In this document: positions 46,142 through 54,409 of the stretch, piece by piece
How the letters are laid out: every line of letters starts with the position of its first letter
How positions within the stretch are numbered: the first letter of the stretch is position 1
From: Arthrobacter bussei
GTDB taxonomy: Bacteria > Actinomycetota > Actinomycetes > Actinomycetales > Micrococcaceae
Direction of reading: 5' to 3'
Assembly: GCF_009377195.2 (NCBI RefSeq)
Contig: NZ_VJXX01000001.1
Span: forward strand, 248,001 to 312,000
Length of the DNA stretch: 64,000 bases
The notes under the pieces: model-generated
Database searches by the model: none
Told to the model about the DNA's origin: nothing
The model's input: the letters and a program-made list of their open reading frames with translations, nothing else
Translations under genes and position numbers: made by a program

Positions 46142-46921
46142 TCACGCGGCCGGGGGCTCCGCGACCCTGACCGACAGGATCATCTCGCGGATGGTCGCGA
46201 ACCCGGGCTCGGCGTAGTACGCCTCGGCCTCGCCGATCGTCCCGAAGGAGACGGTCTGCGGCCCCGTGTTCGCCGGGGCCTTGGGAGCGAGCACCTCGAG
46301 GTCGCCGAAGCTGAAGCGCCCGAGGGCCTCGCTGCCCTGGACGGTGTTGGCCAGCGAGCAGGCGAGACCGTCCGCGCCGCCGACCTCGTCGGTCACGCCG
46401 TAGGCGCCGAAGAAGCGGAAACCGGTGATCAGCCGGACGACGAACCGCGGTTCGATGGCGGTCGACGCGGCAGGCTGGTCGGTCAGTGCCAGCGGCTCGC
46501 TGCCGATCACGGCGTAGGGCGTTCGCTCCGCGTCGGGGCAGGGCGCCTCGGGGGTGATGATGCCGGAGTGGAACTCCGCCGCGGTGGTCCCCTCGGGGGT
46601 CCTGACCGCGTAGTGCAGGGAGTCCGCGGCATAGGTGCCCGGCGCGGGATCGAGCGGCTGGACCACCCAGTCCTGCGGCAGTTCGAAGCTCACGAGCCTC
46701 GACGGATCGGTGAAGACCTTCCACCCCTCGCGCGCCTCCCGGAGCGGCGCCACCGTCGGTTCCGCCGGTGCACCCGGCGTCGCAGCGGACGACGACGGAG
46801 CCGGGCCGGCGTCCCCCTCCCCGGCTGCGGTGCAGGCGGTGAGCAGGGCGCCCAACAGCGCGGCGGCCGCGACGGCGCGCGTCGTCCGCCGCACGGTGTC
46901 ACCGATGGTTGCTTCGGTCAT
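46142..46921 (-). CDS. Hypothetical lipoprotein
   Basis: 259-residue exported lipoprotein that I do not recognise. The signal peptide ends in the lipobox LLTAC (Cys ~30), then a Gly/Ala/Pro/Ser linker. The mature domain begins near EGWKVFTDPSRLVSFELPQD and has several beta-rich blocks (HYAVRTPEGTTAAEFHSGII; RFVVRLITGFRFFGAYGV). No catalytic motif is visible. The ATG at 46921 has GGGAGGGA upstream. It ends 22 bases from the convergent SDR stop, and is followed upstream by the nad operon's last gene. Confidence 0.75.
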   Translation of the reverse strand: MTEATIGDTVRRTTRAVAAAALLGALLTACTAAGEGDAGPAPSSSAATPGAPAEPTVAPLREAREGWKVFTDPSRLVSFELPQDWVVQPLDPAPGTYAADSLHYAVRTPEGTTAAEFHSGIITPEAPCPDAERTPYAVIGSEPLALTDQPAASTAIEPRFVVRLITGFRFFGAYGVTDEVGGADGLACSLANTVQGSEALGRFSFGDLEVLAPKAPANTGPQTVSFGTIGEAEAYYAEPGFATIREMILSVRVAEPPAA

Positions 46922-46957
46922 GGCGTCCCTCCCAGGGCGTCTGTTCGTGCCGCCAGT

Positions 46958-48130
46958 CTAGGCGGGCGCGAGGTCCGGGGCGGGCCGTGCCGCGCCGAGG
47001 GCCAGGACGGCGTGGACCGACGCCACGACCGCCCGGGCTGCCTCCTCGAGGTCCGTGCGGGCCGTGCCCTGCATCCAGGACAGGCGCACGGCGCTGAGAG
47101 CCGTCCCTGCGTCGAGCCCGAGCGCCAGCAGGACGGCCGACGGCTCGTTCGAGCCCGCCGCGCACGCGGATCCGCTGGAGCAGGTCACTCCCCTGCGCTC
47201 GATCTCCAGCAGCACGGCTTCCCCGCTCACCCCCGGGAAGCAGAACGAGGCAAGATTCGGCAACCGCGCCGCGGCGTCACCCGTGAGGACCGCGCCCGGG
47301 ACACCGGCCAGGATCCGGGCGATGAAGGCGTCCCGTGCCCACGACGACGCGTCGGCCGCCGCGGGCAGGGCCTGCTGCGCGAGTTCCAGCGCTCTCGCGA
47401 GCCCGACGGCGCCGGCCACGTTCTCCGTCCCGGAGCGCCGCCCGCGTTCCTGCCCGCCCCCGTGCAGCACGGGCTCGCACCGCGTGCCCGACCGGAGGTA
47501 GAGCAGCCCGACCCCCTTCGGGGTGCCGAGCTTGTGGCCGGAGAGGCTCAGCGCCGTGACGCCGAGGCGGCCGACGTCCACCGGAAGCCAGCCCGCGGCC
47601 TGCACGGCGTCCGTGTGGAAGGGGACGTTCCTGTTCCTGCAGACGTCCGCGAGCGCGGCGACGTCCTGCACCGTGCCCACCTCGTTGTTCGCGTACATCA
47701 CGGTGCAGAGCGTGGTGTCCGCCTGCAGTGCCGCCTCGAGGTCCGCGACGGCCACGAGACCGGTCGGGGACACCGGCAGCTCGGTGATGCGGAAGCCGTG
47801 CGCGTCCTGCAGGTAGCGGAGCACCTCCGCCACGGCCGCGTGCTCGATCGCGCTCGTCACGATGTGGCGGCCGCGCGGGGACGCGAGCGCGATGCCCTTC
47901 AGGGCCAGGTTGTTCGCCTCGGTGCCGCCCGACGTGATGACGATCTCCGACGGCCTGCAGCCCAGTACCGCGGCGAGCCGGGCGCGAGCGGAGGAGAAGG
48001 CTGCCGCAGCGGCCTCCCCGTACGTGTGGTGGCTCGAGGGGTTGCCGAACGTCGTCGTCAGCAGCGGCCACATCTCCTCGAGGACCTCCCGCCGGGCCGG
48101 CGCCGTCGCCGCGGCGTCAAGATAGATCAT
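46958..48130 (-). CDS. NifS/IscS-like cysteine desulfurase of the nad operon
   Basis: 390-residue PLP enzyme that takes sulfur from cysteine. It begins MIYLDAAATAPARREVLEEM, binds PLP at Lys in LSLSGHKLGTPKGVGLLY, and its active-site Cys is in CSSGSACAAGSNEP, the group I (IscS/NifS) form. The start at 48130 lies inside the end of nadC (14-base overlap), so it is co-translated with the nad genes. NadA holds a [4Fe-4S] cluster, and a NifS partner next to nad genes is known in Bacillus subtilis, so its probable job is to mature NadA. Confidence 0.9.
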   Translation of the reverse strand: MIYLDAAATAPARREVLEEMWPLLTTTFGNPSSHHTYGEAAAAAFSSARARLAAVLGCRPSEIVITSGGTEANNLALKGIALASPRGRHIVTSAIEHAAVAEVLRYLQDAHGFRITELPVSPTGLVAVADLEAALQADTTLCTVMYANNEVGTVQDVAALADVCRNRNVPFHTDAVQAAGWLPVDVGRLGVTALSLSGHKLGTPKGVGLLYLRSGTRCEPVLHGGGQERGRRSGTENVAGAVGLARALELAQQALPAAADASSWARDAFIARILAGVPGAVLTGDAAARLPNLASFCFPGVSGEAVLLEIERRGVTCSSGSACAAGSNEPSAVLLALGLDAGTALSAVRLSWMQGTARTDLEEAARAVVASVHAVLALGAARPAPDLAPA

Positions 48131-49214
48131 GACGGACCCCTGCCTGCCGGTCGTCCGCGGCACGGCCGGTGCCGCCTCCGGGCGCAGGTGATTGGTCGGC
48201 CGGTCCGTCGTCCGCCGTGAAATCCAGGCCGAGATCCAGCGCGCGGACACTGTGGGTCAGGGCGCCGGCCGAGATGATGTCGACGCCCGTGGCGGCGATC
48301 GCCGCCACGGTGTCCAGGCGGACGTTCCCACTCGCCTCGACGAGCGCCCGGCCGGCGACGAGGCGGACACCGGCGGCCAGGTCGGCGAGGCCGAAGTTGT
48401 CGAGCATGATGGAGTCCACCCCCGCCGCGAGCACCGGCTCGATCTGGTCGAGCCGGTCCACCTCCACCTCGAGGTGCACCGTGTGGGGCAGCCGCGTGCG
48501 GGCTGCGAGGAGCGCCGCGGTCAGGGCTTCGGGCCCCTGAGCCGCGAGCAGGGCCAAGTGGTTGTCCTTCACCATCACCGCCTCCGAGAGGCTGGACCGA
48601 TGGTTGGATCCGCCGCCGCAGCGCACGGCCCACCGCTCCAGGATCCGCAGCCCCGGCGTCGTCTTCCGGGTGTCGACGACGCGCGCGCCCGTCCCCGCCG
48701 CCGCCTCCACGAAGGCGCGCGTCATGGTCGCGATGCCGCTGAGGCGTTGGGCGATGTTCAGCGCGGTCCGCTCCGCTGTGAGGATCCCTGCGGCCGGCCC
48801 GGACAGCCGGGCGAGGACGTCCCCCGCCTCGAAGCGGGCACCGTCCGCCAGCATGGACGTCACGGTGATCCGCGGATCGGTCAGCCGCATCGCCGCCTCG
48901 ATGGCGGACGTCCCGCAGAAGATGCCGGGCTCGCGTGCAGCGATGGACGCGGTCGCCCGGAGGTCGGGATCGATCAGCGCCTGGACGGTGATGTCACCCG
49001 CCGGGGCGTCCTCCGCGAGCGCGGCGGCGACGATCGCGTCGATGTGGCGCTGGGGCGGCGGGAAGGGTCGGTGCCCGCCGGCCCTCGCCGTCGTGCCGGT
49101 GGTCGATGCGACGCCCGCGGTCGCTGCCGGGGCCGGCCCCGGACCAGGGGGCGTGCCGGGGGTCGTGGGTGGGGTCGTGGGTGGGGTCGTGGGTGGGGTC
49201 GTGGTGGTGGTCAT
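48117..49214 (-). CDS. nadC: Nicotinate-nucleotide pyrophosphorylase (quinolinate phosphoribosyltransferase)
   Basis: 365-residue enzyme that converts quinolinate and PRPP to nicotinate mononucleotide, releasing CO2. The core (from about residue 57) has APAGDITVQALIDPDLRATA, LNIAQRLSGIATMTRAFV, DTRKTTPGLRILERWAVRCG and VDSIMLDNFGLADL. An N-terminal extension of ~50 residues is Thr/Pro-rich (MTTTTTPPTTPPTTPP), encoded by a 12-bp tandem repeat; usual NadC is ~285 residues. The start overlaps the nadB stop by four bases. Start could lie later, near PPPQRHIDAIVAAAL, if the repeat is untranslated. Confidence 0.93.
   Translation of the reverse strand: MTTTTTPPTTPPTTPPTTPGTPPGPGPAPAATAGVASTTGTTARAGGHRPFPPPQRHIDAIVAAALAEDAPAGDITVQALIDPDLRATASIAAREPGIFCGTSAIEAAMRLTDPRITVTSMLADGARFEAGDVLARLSGPAAGILTAERTALNIAQRLSGIATMTRAFVEAAAGTGARVVDTRKTTPGLRILERWAVRCGGGSNHRSSLSEAVMVKDNHLALLAAQGPEALTAALLAARTRLPHTVHLEVEVDRLDQIEPVLAAGVDSIMLDNFGLADLAAGVRLVAGRALVEASGNVRLDTVAAIAATGVDIISAGALTHSVRALDLGLDFTADDGPADQSPAPGGGTGRAADDRQAGVRHDLS
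49160..49200. repeat. 12-bp tandem repeat at the nadC start
   Basis: Three or more copies of GGTGGGGTCGTG (plus-strand reading), giving TTPP repeats at the N-terminus of NadC. The unit length keeps the frame. Confidence 0.8.
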
Positions 49215-51031
49215 CGGACGGCTCCTTCGATGGCTCGGACGTAGGATCGGCTCGGTGCCGGCGGCTCATCCTCCGGGTGATGCTCCACCTCGCCCGAGCG
49301 CTGGCCGGGGTCCTGGTCAACCCCGTCCACGCGGTAGTGGGCTCCGCAGGATGCCGGCCTCCGGGAGGCTGCGTGGACGAGCAGGCGGGCGCAGAGCAGC
49401 AGGTTGTCGGTCTCGGGATCCTCGGGCGTGCGATAGCCGGCCAGGTGCTTGCCGGCGAGTTCGAGGCCGGCACCGGTGCGCAGGACACCGGCGTGGTCGG
49501 ACATGACCTCCTGCAGCTCGCGACGGGTGACGGGGTGGGTGGCGGAGCGCCCGGCGTCGGTGTCGAGGGGTTCCGCGTCGACGCGCGGAGCGGTTCCGCC
49601 GCCGTCGACGATGGCCCTGGCACAGCGCGTCGCGAACACCACTCCCTCGAGGAGGCTGTTCGACGCGAGCCGATTGGCCCCGTGCACACCCGTGCGCGCC
49701 ACCTCACCGACGGCGAACAGGCCGGGGACGGAGGTCCGCCCCTCGGTGTCGGTGCGAACGCCGCCCATCCAGTAGTGCGCAGCGGGCACCACGGGGACGG
49801 GCTCGGAGGACCAGTCGAAGCCGTGACGCAGCGTGAGTGCCGTGAGGGCGGGAAAGCGGCGCGACAGGAAGGCCGCGCCCAACGCCGTCGCATCGAGGTA
49901 CACGCGCTCCGCTGGACCGGTGGCCACCGGACCGGTCGTCCGTCCCGGACGTCCTGCGCCGGAGCGCCGGGCGAGGTGCCGGGCGATGCTCCGCGAGACG
50001 ACGTCGCGGGGTGCGAGGTCGCCGTCGGGGTGGTAGGCGTGCATGAAGGCCCTGCCGTCGGCGTCGATGAGCCGTGCACCCTCGCCCCGCACGGCCTCGG
50101 AGATCAGCGGGTTACCCGGGACGTCGAGCGAGGTCGGGTGGAACTGGAAGAACTCCAGGTCGGTGACGGCCGCTCCCGCCCGCCACGCGAGGGCCACGCC
50201 GTCGCCCGTCGCGATCGAGGGGTTCGTGGTGTGGGCGAAGAGCTGGCCGGCTCCGCCCGTGGCGAGCACGACGGCGTCGGCCGGGAGGTCCCTGGATTGA
50301 CCGTCGACGACGGTGGTGACGCCTGCTGCCCGCCGCCCGGCCTCTCCTGGGCCGGTGACCAGCACACGGGTGACCGCGGCGCCCTCGAGCACGACGATGC
50401 CCGGGTCCCGGCCGACCGCGGCGGACAGCGCCCCGACGATCCCCGCGCCGGTCGAGTCCCCACCGAGGTGGAGGATGCGCGCGGCGGAGTGGGCGGCCTC
50501 CCGACCACGGGCGAGGTCAGGCGTCGTCGTCGCCGACAGCCCCCTCTCCCCCGCGTCGCGGCCCGGCTCTCCCGCGCCCCCTGGTCCGGCCCCGGCACCC
50601 GCACTGTCCGCCGCGACGGCGTCGAAGACGACGCCCGCACGCTGCAGGGACCGGACGGCGTCGGCCCCGCCGTGGCACAGCACCGAGACCGCGTGCGGAT
50701 CGGCCAGACCCGCGCCGGCGATCAGGGTGTCGGCGATGTGCGCCTCCACCGAATCGGCGTGCACGGGGCCGCCCTCACTGCCGTCGCGCGTCCCCCGCAG
50801 GGCCGACGCGACCCTGCCGGATGGGACGACGGCGGCGATCCCACCCTGCGCGTACCGTGTGTTGCTCTCGGTGAGGGTCCCCTTGGACACCAGGATGACC
50901 GCATTCGAGGGGTCGAGCCGGCGGAGCTCCAGGGCCGTCTGCATCCCGGCGATCCCCGACCCGACCACGATGACCCTCGATCCTCCACGAGGAGTCGGAG
51001 CCGCGCCACGCGCCGCGGTGCCGCGGGTCAT
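49211..51031 (-). CDS. nadB: L-aspartate oxidase
   Basis: 606-residue FAD enzyme, first step of de novo NAD synthesis, oxidising aspartate to iminoaspartate. FAD motif VIVVGSGIAGMQTALELRR, RYAQGGIAAVV, DLEFFQFHPTSLDVPGN and GEVARTGVHGANRLASNSLL are family signatures. A Gly/Ala insertion at ~140-165 (AGAGAGPGGAGEPGRD) is unusual. Start ATG at 51031 overlaps the nadA stop by four bases. The C-terminal tail after ~570 is Pro/Ser-rich. Confidence 0.94.
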   Translation of the reverse strand: MTRGTAARGAAPTPRGGSRVIVVGSGIAGMQTALELRRLDPSNAVILVSKGTLTESNTRYAQGGIAAVVPSGRVASALRGTRDGSEGGPVHADSVEAHIADTLIAGAGLADPHAVSVLCHGGADAVRSLQRAGVVFDAVAADSAGAGAGPGGAGEPGRDAGERGLSATTTPDLARGREAAHSAARILHLGGDSTGAGIVGALSAAVGRDPGIVVLEGAAVTRVLVTGPGEAGRRAAGVTTVVDGQSRDLPADAVVLATGGAGQLFAHTTNPSIATGDGVALAWRAGAAVTDLEFFQFHPTSLDVPGNPLISEAVRGEGARLIDADGRAFMHAYHPDGDLAPRDVVSRSIARHLARRSGAGRPGRTTGPVATGPAERVYLDATALGAAFLSRRFPALTALTLRHGFDWSSEPVPVVPAAHYWMGGVRTDTEGRTSVPGLFAVGEVARTGVHGANRLASNSLLEGVVFATRCARAIVDGGGTAPRVDAEPLDTDAGRSATHPVTRRELQEVMSDHAGVLRTGAGLELAGKHLAGYRTPEDPETDNLLLCARLLVHAASRRPASCGAHYRVDGVDQDPGQRSGEVEHHPEDEPPAPSRSYVRAIEGAVR

Positions 51032-52311
51032 GGCCGGACCGCGAGCATCCGGTTGAGCGCCACCCGCGCGGGAGCGGCCACGCTCTCCGGCACCGTGATG
51101 GGGTTCAGGACCCGACCCCCGACGAGCCCCTCGAGGACCCACGCCAGGTAGCCGGGGTGGATGCGGTACATCGTGGAGCACGGGCAGATCACGGGGTCGA
51201 GGCAGAAGATGGTGTGCTGCGGGTACTGGGCCGCCAGCCGGTTGACCATGTTGATCTCGGTGCCGATCGCGAAGGTGGTGCCCGGCGCGGCGGCGTCGAT
51301 GGCCTTCCTGATGTAGTCGGTGGACCCCGCCTCGTCGGCGGCGTCGACCACGGGCATCGGGCACTCGGGGTGCACGATCACCCGAACCCCCGGGAACTCC
51401 GCCCTGGCCTTCTCGATCTGCCCGACCGTGAAGCGCTTGTGCACGGAGCAGAACCCGTGCCACAGGATGACGCGTGAGTCCTGCAGGACCTGCTCGTCGG
51501 TCCCGCCCCACGGCTTGCGCGGGTTCCACAGGGGCATCTGCTCGAGCGGCACCCCCATCGCCTTGGCCGTGTTCCGGCCCAGGTGCTGGTCCGGGAAGAA
51601 CAGCACGCGACGGCCCCGCTCGAAGGCCCATTCGAGCACGGCGGCGGCGTTCGACGACGTGCACACGATCCCCCCGTGGTCCCCGCAGAAACCCTTGAGG
51701 GCGGCGGAGGAGTTCATGTAGGTGACCGGGATGACGGGGACGCGCCCGTCGGCGTCGGGCTCGGTCCCGAAGAGTTCCGTCAGCTGGTCCCAGCACTCGG
51801 TCACGGAGTCGATGTCGGCCATGTCCGCCATGGAGCAGCCCGCGGCGAGATTCGGGAGGATCACGGACTGCCCGGCGGCCGAGAGCATGTCCGCGGTCTC
51901 GGCCATGAAGTGGACGCCGCAGAAGACGATCGCCTCGGCCTCGGGGCGTTCCGTCGCCGCACGCGCGAGCTGGTAGCTGTCTCCCACGAAGTCGGCGTAC
52001 TGCACCACCTCGTCGCGCTGGTAGAAGTGCCCGAGGATGACCACCGACTCCCCCAGCGTCTCCTTCGCCGCGCGGATACGCCGGTCGAGGTCCTCCGCCG
52101 ACGCCGTCCTGTACTCCTCGGGAAGTTCTCCCTGCCGGGGCGTCGCAGGCGGTGCGGGGTCGGCCATCGACGCCCCGGGACCATACTGCGGCATCGGGAG
52201 GGCATCGATGGTCCAGGGATCACGCACGAGGTCCGGAGAGCAGGTCGACGCCGGGACGGCTCCGTCAGCTGCTTCCCTCGAGATCAGTTCGATGGCGGTT
52301 GACACGGACAT
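51028..52311 (-). CDS. nadA: Quinolinate synthase
   Basis: 427-residue [4Fe-4S] enzyme that condenses iminoaspartate with dihydroxyacetone phosphate to quinolinate. The signature segments are VILGHFYQRDEVVQYADFVG, IVFCGVHFMAETADML, VTYMNSSAALKGFCGDHGG, VHPECPMPVVDAAD and DPVICPCSTMYRIHPGYL; the conserved Cys residues near 133, 220 and 400 match the cluster ligands. An N-terminal ~75 residues of variable sequence precede the core. ATG at 52311 with AGGGAGC upstream. It is the first nad gene after nrtR. Confidence 0.95.
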   Translation of the reverse strand: MSVSTAIELISREAADGAVPASTCSPDLVRDPWTIDALPMPQYGPGASMADPAPPATPRQGELPEEYRTASAEDLDRRIRAAKETLGESVVILGHFYQRDEVVQYADFVGDSYQLARAATERPEAEAIVFCGVHFMAETADMLSAAGQSVILPNLAAGCSMADMADIDSVTECWDQLTELFGTEPDADGRVPVIPVTYMNSSAALKGFCGDHGGIVCTSSNAAAVLEWAFERGRRVLFFPDQHLGRNTAKAMGVPLEQMPLWNPRKPWGGTDEQVLQDSRVILWHGFCSVHKRFTVGQIEKARAEFPGVRVIVHPECPMPVVDAADEAGSTDYIRKAIDAAAPGTTFAIGTEINMVNRLAAQYPQHTIFCLDPVICPCSTMYRIHPGYLAWVLEGLVGGRVLNPITVPESVAAPARVALNRMLAVRP

Positions 52312-52331
52312 GGGGTGCTCCCTGCGGTGGG

Positions 52332-52355
52332 GCCTTCCGCCGCCGGGCGGAAGGC
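52332..52355 (-). terminator. Hairpin between nrtR and nadA
   Basis: GCCTTCCGCC and GGCGGAAGGC form a ten-bp stem with a GCCG loop, 21 bases upstream of the nadA start. It lacks a T-run, so it may tune the ratio of regulator to enzymes rather than stop transcription fully. Confidence 0.5.
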
Positions 52356-52432
52356 AGGGTGAGTGGGATGACGTGGGGTTCGACGGCTCCGGACAGGGCC
52401 GTCCGGGACCGGCAGTGGTGCCGATGACGGGC

Positions 52433-53242
52433 TCAGGAGGGACCGGGGCCCGCCGCGACGGACGGCGGCCGGGACGCCGTGCCGTCCGCCGTCGCACGGT
52501 CGGCGTCGAGGGAGTCGTCCCGGCCCGGATGCTCCCGCCCGCCCGCCGGTGCGGGCCGAGGCAGCACCTGCGGACCCGTGTACCGATAGAGCCGCGGCGG
52601 CCGGTTCCGCCCGCCCTGCAGGACCTCTTCCGTCGGCGCGATGTCCTTCGCGGACCGGAACTGGCGTCGGAAATTGGCGGGGTCGAGGTCCCGTCCGAGC
52701 ACCGCCTCGTACACGCCGCGGAGCTGCGCGAGCGTGAACCGCTCACCGAGGAAGTGGTAGGCCACCGAGCCGTACTCGATCTTTCCGCGCAGGCGGCCGA
52801 GCGCATACGCCACGATCTCGTCGTGGTCGAAGGCGAGCCCCTCGACGTCGTCGGCGCGGAACCACTGCACGTTCCGGGACGCCCTGGTGAGGTCGGCCTG
52901 GTCCGGTCGGACGAGCGCCCAGTAGACGATCGACACCAGTCGCTGAGTCGCCGCCCGGTCCAGCCCGCCGAAGGCGTAGAGCTGTTCGAGGTAGGTGGGC
53001 TCGAGGTCGGTCGTGTCCCGCAGGTTCCGGGCTGCCGCGTCCTGCAGCGACTCCGTCCCGCCGAGGGGACCGCCTGGGAGGGCCCACTTGCCGAGGTGCG
53101 GCTGGCGGATGCGGCGTACCAGGGGCAGCCAGATCTCGGGTCGCTGCGACTCGCCCCCGGGCCGGAGCGCGAAGATCACCGTCGAGATCGCGACCGATGG
53201 CGCCTGGGACTGCCGTTCCGACACGTTCGCCGAGCTGTGCAT
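52433..53242 (-). CDS. nrtR: NrtR-type regulator of NAD synthesis (Nudix + winged helix)
   Basis: 269-residue protein with an N-terminal Nudix-like domain (~15-150) and a C-terminal winged helix (~150-220). The Nudix box is degenerate: GGPLGGTESLQDAAARNLRD lacks the catalytic REUxEE glutamates, as expected for NrtR, which senses ADP-ribose-type NAD products and represses nad genes. The C-terminal helix region FTLAQLRGVYEAVLGRDLDP and NFRRQFRS is the DNA-binding part. The last ~50 residues are Pro/Gly-rich and variable. It stands upstream of nadABC on the same strand and 35 bases from a matching palindrome, so repression of the whole operon, itself included, is likely. Confidence 0.9.
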   Translation of the reverse strand: MHSSANVSERQSQAPSVAISTVIFALRPGGESQRPEIWLPLVRRIRQPHLGKWALPGGPLGGTESLQDAAARNLRDTTDLEPTYLEQLYAFGGLDRAATQRLVSIVYWALVRPDQADLTRASRNVQWFRADDVEGLAFDHDEIVAYALGRLRGKIEYGSVAYHFLGERFTLAQLRGVYEAVLGRDLDPANFRRQFRSAKDIAPTEEVLQGGRNRPPRLYRYTGPQVLPRPAPAGGREHPGRDDSLDADRATADGTASRPPSVAAGPGPS

Positions 53243-53276
53243 GGGCCTCCTTCGCCGGGCTCCGATGGATCAGAAG

Positions 53277-53297
53277 TTAAGGTCAGAATGACTATAA
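53277..53297. promoter_or_regulatory. Candidate NrtR operator
   Basis: TTAAGGTCAGAATGACTATAA: an inverted repeat with GTCA and TGAC arms around GAA, and TTA/TAA ends, 8 of 9 symmetric positions considered from the arms and tips matching except two. It lies 35 bases upstream of nrtR, in AT-rich sequence. Confidence 0.65.
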
Positions 53298-53469
53298 CTC
53301 ATTTACCCGCGATGGGAGGGCTGCCGTGCGCGCCGCTTCCTGCGGCGCGGCGCGCCCGGTTGCCCTGGCCGGGAGAAGTGTCTAAAGTCACAGTCGTCGG
53401 CCTTTCGGGGCCGCGCGGCGGGGATGTGTTCAAGGACGCACATATCTCTGCCGCCCTTACGATGAACTG

Positions 53470-54267
53470 ATGGATCACCACTCAGTACACGCCGTCGAAG
53501 GTATCGACCCGCGCCTGTCCATCACCCGCAGCGACGCTCCGCACCCCCTGCCCCTGCCGCCCGTCGTCCTGCTGCACGGCTTCGGGTCGTCGTCGCAGCG
53601 GAACTGGGTGGACACGGGATGGGTGCGTGTCCTGAACGATGCCGGCCGCTCGGCGATCATGATCGACCTCCCCGCGCACGGCGACAGTGCCGCTCCCGGG
53701 GATGCGGGCGCGTACGCGCCGAGCCGCATGCGCGCGGACATCCTGCAGGCACTCTTCGACGAACGCATCCTCCCGCTCGAGCCGGACTCCGCGACATCGG
53801 GCGTGGACGTGATCGGCTACTCCCTCGGCTCCCGTCTGGCCTGGGAACTCGGCGCCACCCAGCCCGAGATGATCCGCCGCATGGTCCTTGGCGGACCGGG
53901 CACGGCGGATCCGCTCGCCGACTTCGATCTGCCCGGAGCGGAACGGTCCCTGGCCGGCGGCCCTCCCTCCGCGGATCCGACGACGGCGGACCTCCTCCGC
54001 ATGGCCCACGCCGTACCGCACCACGATCTGCCCTCCCTGCTCGCGATGGTGTCCGCCATCAAGACCGAGCCCTTCACGCCGGACTCGGCCGTGCCGAGAA
54101 TGCCCGTGCTCCTGGTGGCCGGGGACCAGGACGACTACGCCGCCGGCATCGCCGACCTCGAACGGTGGGCGCCCGACGCCCGGACCGTGCGCGTCGCGGG
54201 CAGGAACCACACCAGCACCATCACCGCCCGGCAGTTCAAGGACGCTGCGGTCGACTTCCTCTCCTGA
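53470..54267 (+). CDS. Alpha/beta hydrolase
   Basis: 265-residue serine hydrolase. The oxyanion region VVLLHGFGSSSQRNWVDTGW, nucleophile elbow DVIGYSLGSRLAWE (Ser ~120), an acid in VLLVAGDQDDYAAG and the catalytic His in VAGRNHTSTITA are all present. It is a single-domain hydrolase without signal peptide; the substrate is not evident. The ATG at 53470 has a weak ribosome site. It is divergent from nrtR, with 227 bases between that hold the NrtR operator, so the two genes share this region. Confidence 0.88.
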   Translation: MDHHSVHAVEGIDPRLSITRSDAPHPLPLPPVVLLHGFGSSSQRNWVDTGWVRVLNDAGRSAIMIDLPAHGDSAAPGDAGAYAPSRMRADILQALFDERILPLEPDSATSGVDVIGYSLGSRLAWELGATQPEMIRRMVLGGPGTADPLADFDLPGAERSLAGGPPSADPTTADLLRMAHAVPHHDLPSLLAMVSAIKTEPFTPDSAVPRMPVLLVAGDQDDYAAGIADLERWAPDARTVRVAGRNHTSTITARQFKDAAVDFLS

Positions 54268-54330
54268 GGTCCCCCGGTGACGGTTCGGTAAAGCCGCGCC
54301 GTCCCCGGGTCCGGCACGTTGCCCCGCCGC

Positions 54331-54336
54331 TATACT
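54331..54336 (+). promoter_or_regulatory. Candidate -10 box for the kinase gene
   Basis: TATACT, a consensus-like hexamer in GC-rich surroundings, 74 bases before the start codon of the Ser/Thr kinase. No good -35 at 17 bases. Confidence 0.4.
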
Positions 54337-54409
54337 GTGAACTGGTCAGCAGCCTTACTGTGAGGCACGGCGCGGACCGATCACCACAATCTGTCGCGGG
54401 AGGACACCC

